Positions 25,234 through 34,216 of a stretch of 64,000 bases of DNA are shown piece after piece (the stretch's first letter is position 1; each line of letters opens with the position of its first letter). The position numbers and the translations under genes were made by a program. A model generated the notes under the pieces. It was not told the DNA's origin, made no database searches, and saw only the letters and a program-made list of their open reading frames with translations. This stretch comes from Shinella sp. PSBB067 (lineage in GTDB: Bacteria > Pseudomonadota > Alphaproteobacteria > Rhizobiales > Rhizobiaceae). The stretch lies in assembly GCF_016839145.1 (NCBI RefSeq), contig NZ_CP069304.1, positions 558,001 to 622,000 of the forward strand. Reading direction: 5' to 3'.

Positions 25234-26080
25234 TTTCGCGGAGGTGCCGGATGCGGCGACGAGCTCGCTCATCTTCGGCCGCCACAATGCCGGCACGCAG
25301 GTGCTGCCCTACGCCTACACGCTGCTGAAGGGGCACGGCAAGACGATCCTGCTCGATTGCGGCCTGAACGCGGAATCGCACGGCAAGGCCTTCGTCGAAA
25401 AGTTCAACGTGCAGAAATGGGCGCATCCGAGAGACGTGCTCGGTGAAATCGGCGTCACGCCGGAGGAGATCGACTACGTCATCCTGACCCATGCGCATTT
25501 CGACCACATGGGCGGCCTGTCGCTGTTCCCGAACGCGACGTTCATGATCCAGTCGGAGGAGCTGGCGGCCTGGGTCAAGATCATGGCCATGGACCGCAAG
25601 TTCCGCTGGCTGATGGGCGCGACCGATCCGAACGACATGATGGAAGCCGTGCAGCTCGCCCGGGAAGGCCGCCTGCTCGGCATCGACGGCGACGCCGACG
25701 ACATCCTGCCGGGCATCGACCTGCGCGTCGCGCCCGACACGCATACGGCCCACTCGCAATATGTCGTCGTGCGCAATGACGGAAAGGCCGTCAGCGAGGA
25801 TTGCTACATCTATACGGGCGACCTCATCTACCGGCACGACAACATTCACGGCGGCACGCCGGACGATCCCTTCTACGTGGCCAACGGATTGTCCTACGGC
25901 AGCAACACCAAGCTGCTGCTGGTGACCGACGAGATCATGAAGACCGTCGGCAACGACATACGCCGTGTCCTTATTCCGCACGACCAGAAGATGGCCGAGC
26001 TCTATCCGTCACGGACAACAAAGCGTGGCCATTATCTGGTCGAGGTCGCGCTTGCCAACGGAGACGCATCGCGCGTCTGA
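25205..26080 (+). CDS. Metallo-beta-lactamase-fold hydrolase, N-acyl-homoserine-lactonase family
   Basis: 291 residues. The dinuclear zinc motif LTHAHFDHMGG supplies His96, His98, Asp100 and His101, with further ligands in DTHTAHSQYV, YTGDLIY and LIPHDQKM. The arrangement matches AiiA/AttM-type lactonases. Members hydrolyse acyl-homoserine lactones, but also gamma-butyrolactones and other simple lactones. As the last gene of a catabolic operon, it more likely opens a lactone intermediate than quenches quorum sensing. The start ATG at 25205 follows AGCGGAGGAC and overlaps the preceding small gene. Confidence 0.87.
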   Translation: MAEYSIWILNFAEVPDAATSSLIFGRHNAGTQVLPYAYTLLKGHGKTILLDCGLNAESHGKAFVEKFNVQKWAHPRDVLGEIGVTPEEIDYVILTHAHFDHMGGLSLFPNATFMIQSEELAAWVKIMAMDRKFRWLMGATDPNDMMEAVQLAREGRLLGIDGDADDILPGIDLRVAPDTHTAHSQYVVVRNDGKAVSEDCYIYTGDLIYRHDNIHGGTPDDPFYVANGLSYGSNTKLLLVTDEIMKTVGNDIRRVLIPHDQKMAELYPSRTTKRGHYLVEVALANGDASRV

Positions 26081-26333
26081 AATATGCCTCGCAAGGGCGG
26101 GAAGTCGCGCAGGTGCGCGAATCCGTGAAGCTTGGCGGCAGTCAGCCGGGAGGGAGGGATGCCCCTCCGCCCGCTGCACTGCCGCCTTGCCTGTGTTGCC
26201 GCAAGCATCATCCGCGCAGGTTCGATCCGCGTCGTCGATCCGGCAGGACAGGTCGGCGGTTCCGGCGCTCTCGGCGCCGAAGCAATTCCCCAAATTATCA
26301 GGCGGGAGGAGGGGCGTCGCGGTCGCGGCGGTC

Positions 26334-26993
26334 CTACGCTCCCAACAGACCTCGCAGCGTTCGTGACGCGTTGAGCAGATGCTCGCACGCCGCCTTGCGG
26401 GCGCCCTGGGCATCGCGTCGTGCGATTGCGGATGCGACGGCGTATTGATCGGCGCCGCGCGTGTCGGAGATGGTGAAGCTCTGGTTGCAGAAATACCAGA
26501 TGCGAAGGGAAAGATTGAAGTAGAGATTGGCCGAGGATTCCAGGAAGGGATTGCGCGCGGCCAGGAAAATCTGCCGATGGAAAGCGGCGTCCAGATCCGT
26601 GACGCCGGCATTGTCGGTCGTCGTCTTGATCTCTTCCGCAAGATGCAGGAGCTTGTTGCGCTCGGCTTCGGTGGCGCGCTCGGCGGCCAGTTGCGCGCTG
26701 AGCCCCTCGATTTCGAGGCGCACCTCGGTCAGCCAGCGCTCGTCCCCGATATTGATGTCCGCGGCGAAGGTTCCGCGCCGGGGGTAGATCGATACCAGGT
26801 GCTCATAGGAAAGCCGGCGAACGGCATTGCGGATCGGTGTGAGGCCGACACCGAACTCCTCGCTGAGCCGATCCTCGGCCAACGGCGCTCCCGGCGGGAT
26901 CTCCACCCGCACGATCCGATCCCTGAGACGCTCGTAGGCGAGGTCGGACAGGCCGGGGCTCTCGGCGGGCATGCGTGAAATTTCTATGGTCAT
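26334..26993 (-). CDS. GntR-family (FadR subfamily, FCD domain) transcriptional regulator
   Basis: 219 residues. The winged helix-turn-helix at about 13-75 contains AEDRLSEEFGVGLTPIRNAV and the FCD domain follows at about 80-215. The start ATG (complement of 26991-26993) was chosen because the helix-turn-helix begins normally after it, although the frame extends upstream. It is divergent from the amino-acid uptake operon at 27170 and presumably controls it. The 18 bases at its own start are repeated in inverted orientation at 27122-27139, suggesting paired binding sites. It converges with the lactonase gene, with a 253-bp gap lacking genes. Confidence 0.9.
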   Translation of the reverse strand: MTIEISRMPAESPGLSDLAYERLRDRIVRVEIPPGAPLAEDRLSEEFGVGLTPIRNAVRRLSYEHLVSIYPRRGTFAADINIGDERWLTEVRLEIEGLSAQLAAERATEAERNKLLHLAEEIKTTTDNAGVTDLDAAFHRQIFLAARNPFLESSANLYFNLSLRIWYFCNQSFTISDTRGADQYAVASAIARRDAQGARKAACEHLLNASRTLRGLLGA

Positions 26994-27092
26994 GGTAGTC
27001 GCATAGCGCAAAACAACCTGGTTTTCCAGAGTTTCGCGCCCGCTCGCACGAGAAAAATGCAGCGTCCCGCATCGACGCGCCAAAACAGTTGC

Positions 27093-27122
27093 TTGACGGC
27101 AAATCGCGATTGTGCCTAGATA
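27093..27122 (+). promoter_or_regulatory. Candidate promoter of the amino-acid uptake operon
   Basis: TTGACG (27093-27098) and TAGATA (27117-27122) are separated by 18 bases, 48 bases upstream of the start at 27170. The repeat ATGACAACTGAAATTTCT (27122-27139) lies at the expected transcription start, where a bound GntR regulator would block initiation. Confidence 0.5.
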
Positions 27123-27169
27123 TGACAACTGAAATTTCTGTCCAATTACACAACGAAAAAGGGAACGTC

Positions 27170-28027
27170 ATGCATCGCAATCTGCTTCTCGCTGTTTCCG
27201 TCACTGCGCTCGCCCTTTCCGGCCCGGCCGGCGCCAGGGACCTTTCGAGCCTGGTTCCCGCGGACATCAAGGAAAAGGGATATATCGAGGTGGTCACCGA
27301 TCCGTCCTTCGGGCCGCCGTGGAACTATCACCCGGGCACGGACCAGACCGTCTACGAAGGGATCGACCCGGATATCGCCAAGGGCATCTCCGAGCGCCTC
27401 GGCGTCGAGATTCGTTTCGTCTCGCTCGCTTTCGCGGGCATCGTTCCCGCGATCCGCGCCGGCCGTTATGACATGGTGATGGTCGGCATGACGACCACCG
27501 AGGAGCGGACGAAGGTGATCGACCTCGTCGATTATGCAGTGGATTCCAACGCCATCCTCGTCCAGGCCGGCAATCCGCTCGCCATCAAGTCTCCGCAGGA
27601 TCTTTGCGGCAAGACGGCCTCGGCTGTCATCGGCTCGGCACAGTTCGCGATCCTCCAGGAGGTCTCGGCCGGCTGCGACAAGCCGATCACGATCAGCACC
27701 TTCCCTGCCAAGTCCGACGCCTTCCTACAGGTGGAGACGAAGCGGGCCGATGCGACGATCGACGGCTACATCGTCAGCGGCTATCTTTCCGGCAACGGCA
27801 CATTCGCCTCCAAGGGCATCGAGGCGGTCTTCACCAAGGACTTCGCCGGAAAGCCGCTCGGGATCGGCCTCGCCAAGGAGAAGGCGGCGCTGCGCGATGC
27901 CGTCGCGGCGGCAATTGACGACATGATCGCGGACGGCACCTACACGAAGATCTTCGCCAAGTGGGGCACTGCGGACATGGCGCTGAAAAAGGCCGAGATC
28001 AACAATTTCCAGCTCGGCAGGAAGTAG
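27170..28027 (+). CDS. Polar amino-acid-type ABC transporter substrate-binding protein
   Basis: A 285-residue periplasmic protein. The signal peptide spans about residues 1-23 (LALSGPAGA-RD). The SBP_bac_3 fold shows GIDPDIAKGISERLGVEIRF, the ligand-contact region VGMTTTEERTKVIDLVDY, and VIGSAQFAILQEVSAGC. The acidic and aromatic contacts usual for amino acids are partly changed, so the ligand may be an unusual amino acid or amine. AAAAAGGGAACG precedes the ATG. The partner permease and ATPase genes follow directly, so this is a compact three-gene transporter with a single permease, presumably working as a homodimer. Confidence 0.9.
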   Translation: MHRNLLLAVSVTALALSGPAGARDLSSLVPADIKEKGYIEVVTDPSFGPPWNYHPGTDQTVYEGIDPDIAKGISERLGVEIRFVSLAFAGIVPAIRAGRYDMVMVGMTTTEERTKVIDLVDYAVDSNAILVQAGNPLAIKSPQDLCGKTASAVIGSAQFAILQEVSAGCDKPITISTFPAKSDAFLQVETKRADATIDGYIVSGYLSGNGTFASKGIEAVFTKDFAGKPLGIGLAKEKAALRDAVAAAIDDMIADGTYTKIFAKWGTADMALKKAEINNFQLGRK

Positions 28028-28076
28028 GCGGCAGAGGGTGACGGACAATGCCAGGTTTTCGAAAGGGAGGCCGCCC

Positions 28077-28915
28077 ATGTTGAGCGCCAGCCAGAAAAGC
28101 CGCCTCTCCGTCGCGCTCTGCGTGGCGGGGGTGGCTGCCGTCCTTTACATTTTCGCGACGGCAAGCTTCTCGTGGAACGAGATTCCGAAATATATCCTGG
28201 CACCCCAGATCATCGCCGGCGCCCGCGTCACGCTGGTGCTGACAATCCTGTCGATGGCGATCGGCATCGCCATCGGCGTGGTCTTCGCCATGATGCGCGT
28301 CTCCTCGCTGCTTGTGCCGCAGGTGGTCGCTGCCGGATATATCTGGCTGTTCCGGGGCATTCCGCTGCTCGTGCAGATCATTTTCTGGTTCAACCTGGCG
28401 CTTTTCATGCCGCGCATCGGGTTCGGCGACTATTCGGTCTCCACCAACCAGGTGATGGGCAGCTTCACCGCCGCGCTCATCGCGCTCAGCCTGAACGAAG
28501 GCGCCTATATGGCGGAGATCGTTCGCGGCGGCATTCTCGCCATCGACCGGGGGCAGGTCGAGGCGGCGCGGGCGCTCGGCCTCAGCCGCGCTCGCACCTT
28601 CCGCCGGATCGTCCTGCCGCAGGCCCTGCGCATGGTCATTCCGGCAACCGGCAACCAGCTCATCGGCATGCTCAAGGCGACGTCGCTCGTCTCCGTCATC
28701 GGCGTGCACGACCTGCTGACCCAGGCGCAGTTCATCTACACCGCCAACTATCTCATCATGGAGCTGCTGATCGTGGCGGCCATCTGGTATCTCGCGCTGA
28801 CCGCACTCGCCTCGCTTCTCCAGCACTTCCTTGAAAAGTGGGCGTCCCACCGGCCCTCCGACCCGCGCGAAGAGGTCGGCAGGCCGCAGGTTTCCTCCGG
28901 TTCGGAGCAGCTCGT

Positions 28916-28919
<4 letters not shown>
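28077..28919 (+). CDS. Polar amino-acid ABC transporter permease
   Basis: A 280-residue inner-membrane permease of the HisM/GlnP family. The N-terminal helix is followed by a core of about five helices, with [20 protein letters not shown] and the EAA coupling loop [19 protein letters not shown] at about 171-189. AAAGGGAGG precedes ATG 28077. GGCGGC just after the binding-protein stop could pair with GCCGCC next to this ribosome site, which might lower its translation. The C-terminal tail is hydrophilic. The stop overlaps the ATPase start by ATGA. Confidence 0.9.
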
Positions 28920-29677
<758 letters not shown>

Positions 29678-29703
29678 AAAATTGAAAAAATACAGGTGAC
29701 GAC

Positions 29704-30618
29704 ATGAACGATCGCTTGCGCCTCATCGCCGAGCATTCCCTGACCTATGCGCCCCATCATGTGGCCGACCATCTCGGCTACTTCACCGATGCCGGGCTCG
29801 ATATCGACCTCAGCTATGAATCCGGCCCCGGCGGCTCCTGGCTCGCCGAAGTGCTGGCGCGGGGCGAGGCCGACATCGCGCGCGGCGGCGTATGGATCCC
29901 GATGATGTACCGCGACCACCTGGAAGACCTGCGGCTCTTCGCAGCGCTGTGTCATCGCAACGCGCAGGTCCTGTTCACCCGCACGCCGTCCGAAAATTTC
30001 TCGCTGCGGGAGCTTGAGGGGCGCCGCATCATGCTGCCGGCGGCAGCGACCAGCCAGTGGATGTATGTGCGCGGTCTCTTCGAGGAGCAGGGGGCCGACT
30101 GGAAGAAGGTTCTGTGGATCCGGGACCTGGAAGTGCGCACCATGCTGCGCCTGTGGCGCGGCGGCTATGCGGACGGGTTCCTCACCTCGCCGCCGCTCGC
30201 GGAGACGCTGATGGGCGAGGGCCACCATGCCGCGCTCGACCTTGCCGATACGGGTGCGGTTCCCTGGAGCGTCTACTATGCCCCGCGCATCGCCATCGAG
30301 GAAAAGGCCGAGCCGCTTTCGCGCTTCGTCGAGGCCCTGTCGCGCGCCGTCGGCTGGATGGAGACCGTGCCGGCGAGTGAAATCGCCCGGTTGATCGGAC
30401 AGGATTTTCCCGCGTGGGACCTGCCGGTCGTGGAGCGCGCGCTGGCGCGCATGCGGGCGAAGGGAACCTGGAACAGGGACATGCATGTGCCGGCCGAACC
30501 CCTTCAGCGCTACCAGAAGATGATCGCGTCCTACGGCCTCATCCCGGCGCCCATGCCGCACGGCACCATCGTTGACGACCGGGCCGCGTCCGCGCGGCCT
30601 CTGGCCACCGCATCCTGA
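29704..30618 (+). CDS. NMT1/THI5-like protein without signal peptide
   Basis: 304 residues. The fold family is the type II periplasmic-binding-like NMT1/THI5 group (YAPHHVADHLGYFTDAGLDI, GPGGSWL, ARGGVWIPMMYR), normally found in transporter binding proteins such as SsuA/ThiY and in the yeast pyrimidine synthase Thi5. Here the protein starts directly with strand one (MNDRLRLIAEHSL) and has no signal peptide, so it should stay in the cytoplasm. It is homologous to the next gene product, sharing CHRN, SQWM, RDL, RLWR and VPWSVYY. It lies 26 bases after the ATPase gene. Its function is unknown: perhaps an enzyme, or a sensor subunit. Confidence 0.75.
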   Translation: MNDRLRLIAEHSLTYAPHHVADHLGYFTDAGLDIDLSYESGPGGSWLAEVLARGEADIARGGVWIPMMYRDHLEDLRLFAALCHRNAQVLFTRTPSENFSLRELEGRRIMLPAAATSQWMYVRGLFEEQGADWKKVLWIRDLEVRTMLRLWRGGYADGFLTSPPLAETLMGEGHHAALDLADTGAVPWSVYYAPRIAIEEKAEPLSRFVEALSRAVGWMETVPASEIARLIGQDFPAWDLPVVERALARMRAKGTWNRDMHVPAEPLQRYQKMIASYGLIPAPMPHGTIVDDRAASARPLATAS

Positions 30619-30636
30619 TCTTTGGAGCCCCAATAC

Positions 30637-31557
30637 ATGATCGACGTCCGCGTGACCTCATCCGCACTCCACACCAACTATGCGCCCTGTTACCTGGCCG
30701 ACACGCTCGGCATCTATGCCGCGAACGGCCTGCGGGTCGATGCGTCCATTCCCGCCGGGCCGGGCAGCTCGTGGCTTTCCAGCAATCTCCTCGACGACAA
30801 GGCCGATTTCGCCATGGGCGGGATCTGGATCCCGCTCGCCTATCGCGGGCGGCTTGCCGAACTGCCGATCTGCGCGCTCGTCTGCCATCGCAACCCGCAG
30901 GCGATCATGGCGCGCCGTCCGATCGAGAATTTCGGGTGGGAGAGCCTTTACGGCCAGAAGATGCTTCTCTCGATGAGCTCCACCAGCCAGTGGATGTTCC
31001 TCGAAGGCGTCATGAAGCAGGCCGGCGCCGACCCGTCGAAGGTGCAGTTCCTGCGCGACCTCGACGCCCTCACCAATATCCGCCTCTGGCGCGCCGGTCT
31101 CGGAGCGTTCTTCCTGGCCGATCCGCTGACCGCCGAGGAACTGGAGGACGAGGGCTATCACGTCGTCACGACGCTCGGCCGGATCTGCGGCCCCGTACCG
31201 TGGAGCGTCTATTATACCGCGCCACGCGTGCTGCAGCGCGAGGACGGCATGGCGTCGCTGTTCGTGCGCTCGATCGGCGAGGCCCTTGGCTGGATGCATG
31301 CCCACACGGACGAGGAGGTCGCCGAGGCGATCGCCTCCTATTTCCCTGGCAAGCCGGTGGCGCTGCTCGCCCGTTCCATCGCCCGGCTTCGGGCCGACGG
31401 GGTCTGGCGCCAGGATACCACGATCCCGCGTGATCCTTTCGACAACTATCAACGCATCATCGCGGATTTCGGCCTGATCGAACGTCCGTTCCCGTTCGAC
31501 GACGTCGTGTCCTATCCCGCCGGCGGGATAGGACCGCCGGACGTTTCGCGGGATTGA
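30637..31557 (+). CDS. Second NMT1/THI5-like protein without signal peptide
   Basis: 306 residues, a paralogue of the preceding gene. It shares YAP, the AD-x-LG region, GPGSSWL, MGGIWIPLAYR, VCHRNPQ, SQWM, RLWRAG, VPWSVYY and FPGKP along its whole length. It also begins at strand one (MIDVRVTSSALHTN) without a signal sequence. ATG 30637 has GGAG ten bases upstream; a TTG at 30622 would add five residues. The two products could form a heterodimer. Neither carries the cysteine cluster of yeast Thi5, and no thiamine gene is near, so a thiamine role is doubtful. Confidence 0.75.
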   Translation: MIDVRVTSSALHTNYAPCYLADTLGIYAANGLRVDASIPAGPGSSWLSSNLLDDKADFAMGGIWIPLAYRGRLAELPICALVCHRNPQAIMARRPIENFGWESLYGQKMLLSMSSTSQWMFLEGVMKQAGADPSKVQFLRDLDALTNIRLWRAGLGAFFLADPLTAEELEDEGYHVVTTLGRICGPVPWSVYYTAPRVLQREDGMASLFVRSIGEALGWMHAHTDEEVAEAIASYFPGKPVALLARSIARLRADGVWRQDTTIPRDPFDNYQRIIADFGLIERPFPFDDVVSYPAGGIGPPDVSRD

Positions 31558-31647
31558 CCGGACCGACCGCCGTGGTGGCGCCCTGCGCCGCCACGGGCAA
31601 AGACATTCGTTGCCGGTACTCCGGCTGGACTTCTGGAGTGAGCGCCG

Positions 31648-33060
31648 ATGAAGCCTGATCGCGTGAAGATGCAAGCAAGCATGGAAAGACTGCTCGAAGG
31701 CTTCGAGCCGGATTTCGTCTTCGAGCCGCCACCGCCGTTGCCGGAGGCGGAGTTCGCCGAACGGCTGCGACGCATCCGCCGCCAGGCCGCCGTCGAGGAA
31801 CTGGACGCGATCGTCCTGCACTGCGACCAGATCGGCTGGTACCACACGTCGAATTCCTATCTGCGCTATGTCTGCGACTGGATGCGCGAGGGCATGCTGA
31901 TCGTGCCGACCGATACGGACAAGGGCCTCCAGCTTCTGTCGTTCTTCAGCGATTCCGTCCTGCTGCCGCCGGCGGGCGAGCCGCTTCTGGTCGAGGACAT
32001 ATGGCAGGTCGGTCCCTGGGGGCGCGAAGCGCTCGATCGGCCTGGCTCGCCGATCGCCAAGGCGGCCGAAGGCTGCGCCGGCATCCTGCGCCGGTTCGGT
32101 CTCGGCAGGGGCAGAATCGGCCTTGTGGGCGACAAGACCTCGCACGACTATTTTGCCGCCCTCGGCAAGCTCCTGCCGGATTGCGCCTTCGCCGATGCCA
32201 ATGCCATCGTCGACAACCTGCAACGGCGGCGCTCCAGGGCCGAGCAGGCACGGCTGCGCGCCGCCGCGCAGTTGATCGACATCGGGCTGCAGGCCGCCTA
32301 TCACGTCACGCGGCCGGGCGTTGCCGACCGGGAGATCTACGCGGCCTTCACCTTTGCCCAGCTCGCCCGCGGCGGCGAGACCGGCGACGGATACCAGATC
32401 GGCGTCAACCGCTACGGCACCCACTGCGGCAAGCCCTACGGCCATGTCGTCCGGCCGGGCGACCTGATCAACATCTACGTCTCCAACGTCACCTACCAGG
32501 GCTATTTCGCCCAGAGCGCCCGGATGATCGCGGTCGGCGACCTGACGCGGGAGCAGGAGGCCGTCCTGGAAATGACGACGGATGCGGTCCGCCGCGCCGA
32601 ACGGCTGATCCGGCCGGGCGTCGCCATGAGCGATCTGCATGCCGCTGCCTTCACCGCCTATACCGAGCGCGGCTATCTCAAGGACGATCGCACGCGCACC
32701 ATGCCGTTCAACTGGGCGGCGCAGGACGACGGGACCCCGCGCCGCATTCCCAGCGCCGACGTGGAGGATATCGACTGGCAAGCCCAGGGACGGCGGCTGT
32801 CTCACGTCTATCCGCCGCTCAAGGGACCGCACAACCCCAATCTCGGCCATGCCGTCGGCATGCCGAAAATGCCGGTCTTCAACGTGTCGTCGCACAATTG
32901 CGACCGGGCGGAGGAGGGCATGGTCTTTGTCGTGCACGCCCAGTGGCTCGACCCGCTGAAGGCGGGTTCGAACATCGGGGATTGCTATCTGGTGACGGAC
33001 GACGGCTACGAACGCCTGACCTGCCATACGGCGCTCGACGTGCACCGGGTCGCCGTCTAG
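31648..33060 (+). CDS. M24-fold (creatinase/Xaa-Pro peptidase-like) protein lacking metal ligands
   Basis: 470 residues. The N-terminal creatinase-type domain spans about 40-200 and the pita-bread catalytic domain about 205-465. The M24 metal ligands are not conserved. Where peptidases have Asp twice, this protein reads GDLINIYVSN (about 271-280) and YFAQSARM. The penultimate Glu position reads VVHAQW, and the last reads IGDCYLVTDDG. Two His sites remain, in YGTHCGKP and GHAVGMPK. Metal-free hydrolysis is known in creatinase, but the creatinase Glu residues are also missing here. It may be a metal-free hydrolase for a nitrogenous compound or a binding protein. It is cotranscribed with NMT1-like and ProC-like genes. 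Confidence 0.8.
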   Translation: MKPDRVKMQASMERLLEGFEPDFVFEPPPPLPEAEFAERLRRIRRQAAVEELDAIVLHCDQIGWYHTSNSYLRYVCDWMREGMLIVPTDTDKGLQLLSFFSDSVLLPPAGEPLLVEDIWQVGPWGREALDRPGSPIAKAAEGCAGILRRFGLGRGRIGLVGDKTSHDYFAALGKLLPDCAFADANAIVDNLQRRRSRAEQARLRAAAQLIDIGLQAAYHVTRPGVADREIYAAFTFAQLARGGETGDGYQIGVNRYGTHCGKPYGHVVRPGDLINIYVSNVTYQGYFAQSARMIAVGDLTREQEAVLEMTTDAVRRAERLIRPGVAMSDLHAAAFTAYTERGYLKDDRTRTMPFNWAAQDDGTPRRIPSADVEDIDWQAQGRRLSHVYPPLKGPHNPNLGHAVGMPKMPVFNVSSHNCDRAEEGMVFVVHAQWLDPLKAGSNIGDCYLVTDDGYERLTCHTALDVHRVAV

Positions 33061-33111
33061 GCGGAGCGTTCGTCTGGTCGCTGACGGTTCGGATTCCGCG
33101 GAGGAAAGACC

Positions 33112-33930
33112 ATGCAGATCCTCTTGATCGGCGCGGGCAACATGGGCTTTGCCCTGTTGCGCACCTGGACAACCCTGGACGGGCATCGGTTCGCGGTCAT
33201 CGAGTTGAACGCGCCGTTGCGGGACAGGGCGGCCGCGACGGGCGCGGAGGCATTCGCGTCACTTGGCGATCTTCCCGATGGATTTTGCGCCGATGTCGTG
33301 GTGATCGCGACCAAGCCTCAAGCGGTCGCGCAAGCGGCGGCCGCCAGCCGTCCCGCTCTCAAGGACGGCGGGCTGGTGGTTTGCGTGGCGGCGGGCATCA
33401 CCATCGATGCGATCCGCGCGCAAGTCGGCGACGGGCCGGCGATAATCCGCTGCATGCCGAACATGCCCGCCGCCATCGGCGAGGGCATGATCGTTTGCTG
33501 CGCCAGCACGAATGCACGTCCTCTGGACCAGGAGTGCGCGCGCACCCTGCTCTCCGCTGCCGGCCGTGTCGCCTTTGTCGATGAAGAAACGCTGATGGAT
33601 GCGGTGACGGCCATCTCCGGCTCCGGTCCCGCCTATGTCTTCCATCTGATGGAAGCCTTCAGCGCGGCAGGCGTCTACGTCGGCCTGCCGCCAAAGCTCG
33701 CCATGATGCTTGCCAAGCAGACGATCTTCGGGGCGGCCAAGCTCGCCCTTGCGCCGGAGGTCGATCCGGCTGTTCTGCGCGACCAGGTGACGAGCCCGAA
33801 TGGAACGACGGCGGCCGCCTTGTCCGTGTTGATGGACCCGCAGGATGGACTGGCCCCGCTCCTGCGGCGCGCGGTCGCCGCGGCCGAACGGCGCTCCCGG
33901 GACCTGGGCGCGCCGCCGCCTGCCGGATAG
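33112..33930 (+). CDS. Pyrroline-5-carboxylate reductase family protein (ProC-like)
   Basis: 272 residues. The NAD(P) motif LLIGAGNMGFALLRTW is at the N-terminus and VVIATKPQAV follows. The C-terminal helical signature TAISGSGPAYVFHLMEAF, plus QVTSPNGTTAAAL, matches ProC. The enzyme reduces 1-pyrroline-5-carboxylate to proline, or acts on a related cyclic imine. In a substrate-specific uptake operon it is unlikely to be the housekeeping proline enzyme. It may reduce or form an imino acid derived from the imported compound. GGAGGAAAG precedes the ATG. It is the last gene of the operon. Confidence 0.88.
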   Translation: MQILLIGAGNMGFALLRTWTTLDGHRFAVIELNAPLRDRAAATGAEAFASLGDLPDGFCADVVVIATKPQAVAQAAAASRPALKDGGLVVCVAAGITIDAIRAQVGDGPAIIRCMPNMPAAIGEGMIVCCASTNARPLDQECARTLLSAAGRVAFVDEETLMDAVTAISGSGPAYVFHLMEAFSAAGVYVGLPPKLAMMLAKQTIFGAAKLALAPEVDPAVLRDQVTSPNGTTAAALSVLMDPQDGLAPLLRRAVAAAERRSRDLGAPPPAG

Positions 33931-34121
33931 GCCGGGAGAGGCACCGGCTTATGCAGCGGCGCCATCCGAGGTGCTGCTCGATCGTCCATGCGGGCGCGGA
34001 CTTGCTGCCGCGCACGGATGGCACATGGGCAGACCCGATGGCCGATCAAGGGACGGCACCTTCACCCCGTACATCCAGGCCGGTCCGCATCGGACTTCAT
34101 CGTCCGTCGAGTTGCGATAAA

Positions 34122-34150
34122 TTGGTAGTACCAAAATTGCTTGCGATAAT
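34122..34150 (+). promoter_or_regulatory. Promoter with perfect 13-bp palindromic operator for the sugar operon
   Basis: TTGGTA-G-TACCAA (34122-34134) is a perfect palindrome around one base. Its left half TTGGTA doubles as a -35, and GATAAT (34145-34150) stands exactly 17 bases further as the -10. The operon start is 67 bases downstream. The size and form fit FadR/UxuR-type GntR operators, and a GntR regulator is encoded in the operon at 39627-40346. Confidence 0.7.
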
Positions 34151-34216
34151 GATCGACCACTCCTATGGTGTGCTCGCAAGCGTCGGGGAGAGAGCCGGCG
34201 ATGGGAGGAGGAATCG

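Noticed and set aside
25205..26080. Quorum-quenching role for the lactonase
   Set aside because: The family fits, but the gene is the last of a catabolic operon and no quorum-sensing gene is nearby, so a specific signal-degrading role is not supported.
29704..31557. Thiamine biosynthesis role for the NMT1/THI5-like pair
   Set aside because: There are no thiamine genes or riboswitch near, and the Thi5 cysteine cluster is absent.
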